From Collinsella sp. (lineage in GTDB: Bacteria; Actinomycetota; Coriobacteriia; Coriobacteriales; Coriobacteriaceae), in contig DXLY01000101.1 in assembly GCA_019414465.1 (NCBI GenBank), forward strand, positions 1 through 6,950: a stretch of DNA of 6,950 nt. The letters are read 5' to 3'. Shown one piece after another: positions 6,246 to 6,950 of this stretch (its first letter is position 1; the number at the start of each line of letters is the position of its first letter). The translations under genes were made by a program, and so were the position numbers. The notes below the pieces were generated by a model that was not told where the DNA came from, did not search any database, and saw nothing but the letters and a program-made list of their open reading frames with translations.

Positions 6246-6785
6246 CTATGCTCCTAGCGTATCTTGCGAAGCATCGCCCAGGTGCTCCGTCAATGCTGAA
6301 TTCTGCAGCTGCTCAAGCTCATCTAAAACAGAGCGAGCCTCTTTAAATGTCTGCGCTACGCGTTTCTTGGTACTCACCTTTTCCTCTTTTGGCTTAGGCC
6401 GAGCATCTTCGGTAATCGCGATGGCATTCGCAACGGCTAAGTCTCCTGTAAGCGTAATGGAAAGAGCGACCTCAACAACACCCAGCTCTTGAGCGATCTC
6501 GAGAGCACGGCCCGAAAGCAGCGCTTTCGGTTTGCCGAGTTTATCACGCGTAACCGAAACATCCTTGCGACCAACGCCTTGACTAAAACCCGTGCCGAGA
6601 GCTTTAAGTACCGCCTCGCGCGAAGCAAAGCGGCTGGCATAGTGAGCAGCGGGGCGCGATGATGCATCACAATACGCACGCTCTTCTTCGGTAAACACAC
6701 GCCGAGCAAACGACGGCGTCTTTTCAAGTATTGATTTCATACGGGAAATCTCGACGATATCAACGCCGATACCAGCTTCAGCCAT
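6246..6785 (-). CDS. acpS: Holo-[acyl-carrier-protein] synthase with C-terminal extension
   Basis: AcpS moves the 4'-phosphopantetheine arm of coenzyme A to the serine of acyl carrier protein, activating it for fatty acid synthesis in the cytoplasm. The start is placed at 6785 (179 residues), not at the ATG at 6797, because GGAGGTGA (6788-6795) sits five bases before it while 6797 has no site. Visible motifs are GIGVDIVEI at 5-13 with metal ligand D9, FTEEERAYC at 31-39, and FASREAVLKALGTG at 53-66 with metal ligand E57. The core ends near residue 124 with AVANAIAI, the usual family length. Residues 125-179 are extra: a lysine- and proline-rich stretch, then a helix- or coiled-coil-like segment (KEARSVLDELEQLQ). 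The segment equivalent to SISH of many relatives reads SITL. This is the first gene of the operon, behind two promoters, and AcpS next to alr is known from Bacillus. Confidence 0.92.
   Translation of the reverse strand: MAEAGIGVDIVEISRMKSILEKTPSFARRVFTEEERAYCDASSRPAAHYASRFASREAVLKALGTGFSQGVGRKDVSVTRDKLGKPKALLSGRALEIAQELGVVEVALSITLTGDLAVANAIAITEDARPKPKEEKVSTKKRVAQTFKEARSVLDELEQLQNSALTEHLGDASQDTLGA
6251..6255 (-). promoter_or_regulatory. Ribosome binding site of nnr inside acpS
   Basis: AGGAG stands five bases before the nnr ATG and overlaps the last codons of acpS. Because acpS stops directly against the nnr start, ribosomes ending acpS could pass straight to nnr. Confidence 0.8.
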
Positions 6786-6787
6786 GT

Positions 6788-6795
6788 TCACCTCC
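6788..6795 (-). promoter_or_regulatory. Strong ribosome binding site of acpS that decides its start
   Basis: GGAGGTGA matches eight consecutive bases of the consensus complementary to the 16S rRNA 3' end and stands five bases (from GGAGG) before ATG 6785. It overlaps the earlier in-frame ATG at 6797-6795, whose own upstream bases hold no purine-rich site, so the later start is chosen. Confidence 0.85.
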
Positions 6796-6814
6796 ATATC
6801 GCACAGACTAAGTT

Positions 6815-6844
6815 ATTGTAGCCCGTTCACAGAAGATGCGACAA
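6815..6844 (-). promoter_or_regulatory. Proximal sigma-70-like promoter of the acpS operon
   Basis: The -35 element TTGTCG (6839-6844) and -10 element TACAAT (6815-6820) are separated by 18 bases. The -10 matches consensus at five of six positions and the -35 at four of six. Transcription would start near 6808, leaving a leader of about 23 bases that holds the acpS ribosome binding site. Confidence 0.65.
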
Positions 6845-6850
6845 ACGAGG

Positions 6851-6880
6851 GTTATAAAACACAGCTACTATGTGAGACAA
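6851..6880 (-). promoter_or_regulatory. Distal sigma-70-like promoter of the acpS operon
   Basis: TTGTCT (6875-6880) and TATAAC (6851-6856) are also 18 bases apart. The -10 matches consensus at five of six positions and the -35 at four of six. It lies 36 bases upstream of the proximal promoter, with its predicted start point near the -35 element of that promoter. It sits just downstream of the terminator at 6895-6925, as expected for a new transcription unit. Confidence 0.5.
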
Positions 6881-6894
6881 AAGCCCGCAAACGC

Positions 6895-6925
6895 AAAAAA
6901 AGGGGGAGGCCGCGAGGCCTCCCCC
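6895..6925 (-). terminator. Intrinsic terminator of the gene upstream of the acpS operon
   Basis: Positions 6902-6911 and 6916-6925 form a perfect 10-base-pair stem (GGGGGAGGCC with its complement) closed by a four-base loop. Read on the minus strand it is followed by seven T (6895-6901), the classic rho-independent form. On the plus strand only TTCTC follows, so it should act mainly on minus-strand transcripts arriving from beyond 6950. It separates that unit from acpS, which then needs its own promoters. Confidence 0.9.
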
Positions 6926-6928
6926 TTC

Positions 6929-6950
6929 TCAGTTCAAGCGTACGGCTCGG
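6929..6950 (-). other. Possible last codons of an upstream gene
   Basis: On the minus strand a frame entering from the right edge reads RAVRLN and then TGA at 6929-6931, three bases before the terminator stem. A stop codon just ahead of a terminator is a common arrangement. With seven codons visible the protein cannot be identified, and the frame may be chance; glmS is a plausible neighbour from actinobacterial gene order, but the sequence does not show it. Confidence 0.25.

Noticed and set aside
6786..6797. An earlier acpS start at 6797 adding four residues
   Set aside because: No ribosome binding site precedes it, while the ATG at 6785 has a near-perfect one that overlaps the earlier ATG.
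6860..6874. A CACA / TGTG dyad in the spacer of the distal promoter, as a possible operator
   Set aside because: Only four base pairs match on each side and the inner bases do not pair; chance is likely.
6895..6930. The hairpin as a bidirectional terminator
   Set aside because: The plus strand has only TTCTC after the stem, too poor a U-tract; the seven-T tract lies on the minus side only.

Overview
The window looks like a housekeeping region of a high-GC Gram-positive bacterium, most likely a member of the Coriobacteriia such as Collinsella or a relative. The reasons are the overall GC content (near 70% in hand-counted 60-base lines of the leftmost gene, near 50% at the right end), strong Shine-Dalgarno sites, and a gene order (acpS / nnr / alr / tsaE / tsaB / rimI / tsaD) that follows the nnr-alr-tsaE-tsaB-rimI-tsaD order known from Actinobacteria. 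The genus is an inference from memory and was not tested by a search.

Every gene lies on the minus strand, so the window reads right to left. At the far right (6895-6925) is an intrinsic terminator that would end the transcript of a gene lying beyond position 6950; a possible last few codons of that gene are at 6929-6950. Next comes about 110 bases of intergenic DNA (6786-6894) with two tandem sigma-70-like promoters (6851-6880 and 6815-6844) and a near-perfect ribosome binding site. These start a compact six-gene operon: acpS (holo-ACP synthase with an unusual C-terminal tail), nnr (two-domain NAD(P)HX epimerase/dehydratase), alr (alanine racemase), a family 4 uracil-DNA glycosylase, tsaE, and one very long frame that runs off the left edge.

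That last frame, open without a stop from 2346 to 1 (782 codons visible), is the most notable item. It encodes TsaB, RimI and TsaD fused in one polypeptide, in the order of the separate genes in other bacteria. With tsaE immediately upstream and overlapping it, the window carries nearly all of the machinery for threonylcarbamoyl-A37 (t6A) in tRNA, except TsaC/Sua5, plus the acetyltransferase that modifies ribosomal protein S18.

The genes are packed with 0-12 bases between them, or overlap by 14 bases (tsaE/tsaB), and most Shine-Dalgarno sites lie in or across the end of the preceding gene. This suggests one transcript with translational coupling. The operon joins lipid/ACP activation, cofactor repair, D-alanine supply for peptidoglycan, uracil repair in DNA, and tRNA/ribosome modification: core growth functions rather than an accessory island.

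I see no tRNA or rRNA gene, insertion sequence, CRISPR array, riboswitch or attachment site. The long plus-strand open frames lie opposite these genes and are antisense shadows. There is no gene-free stretch longer than 300 bases.
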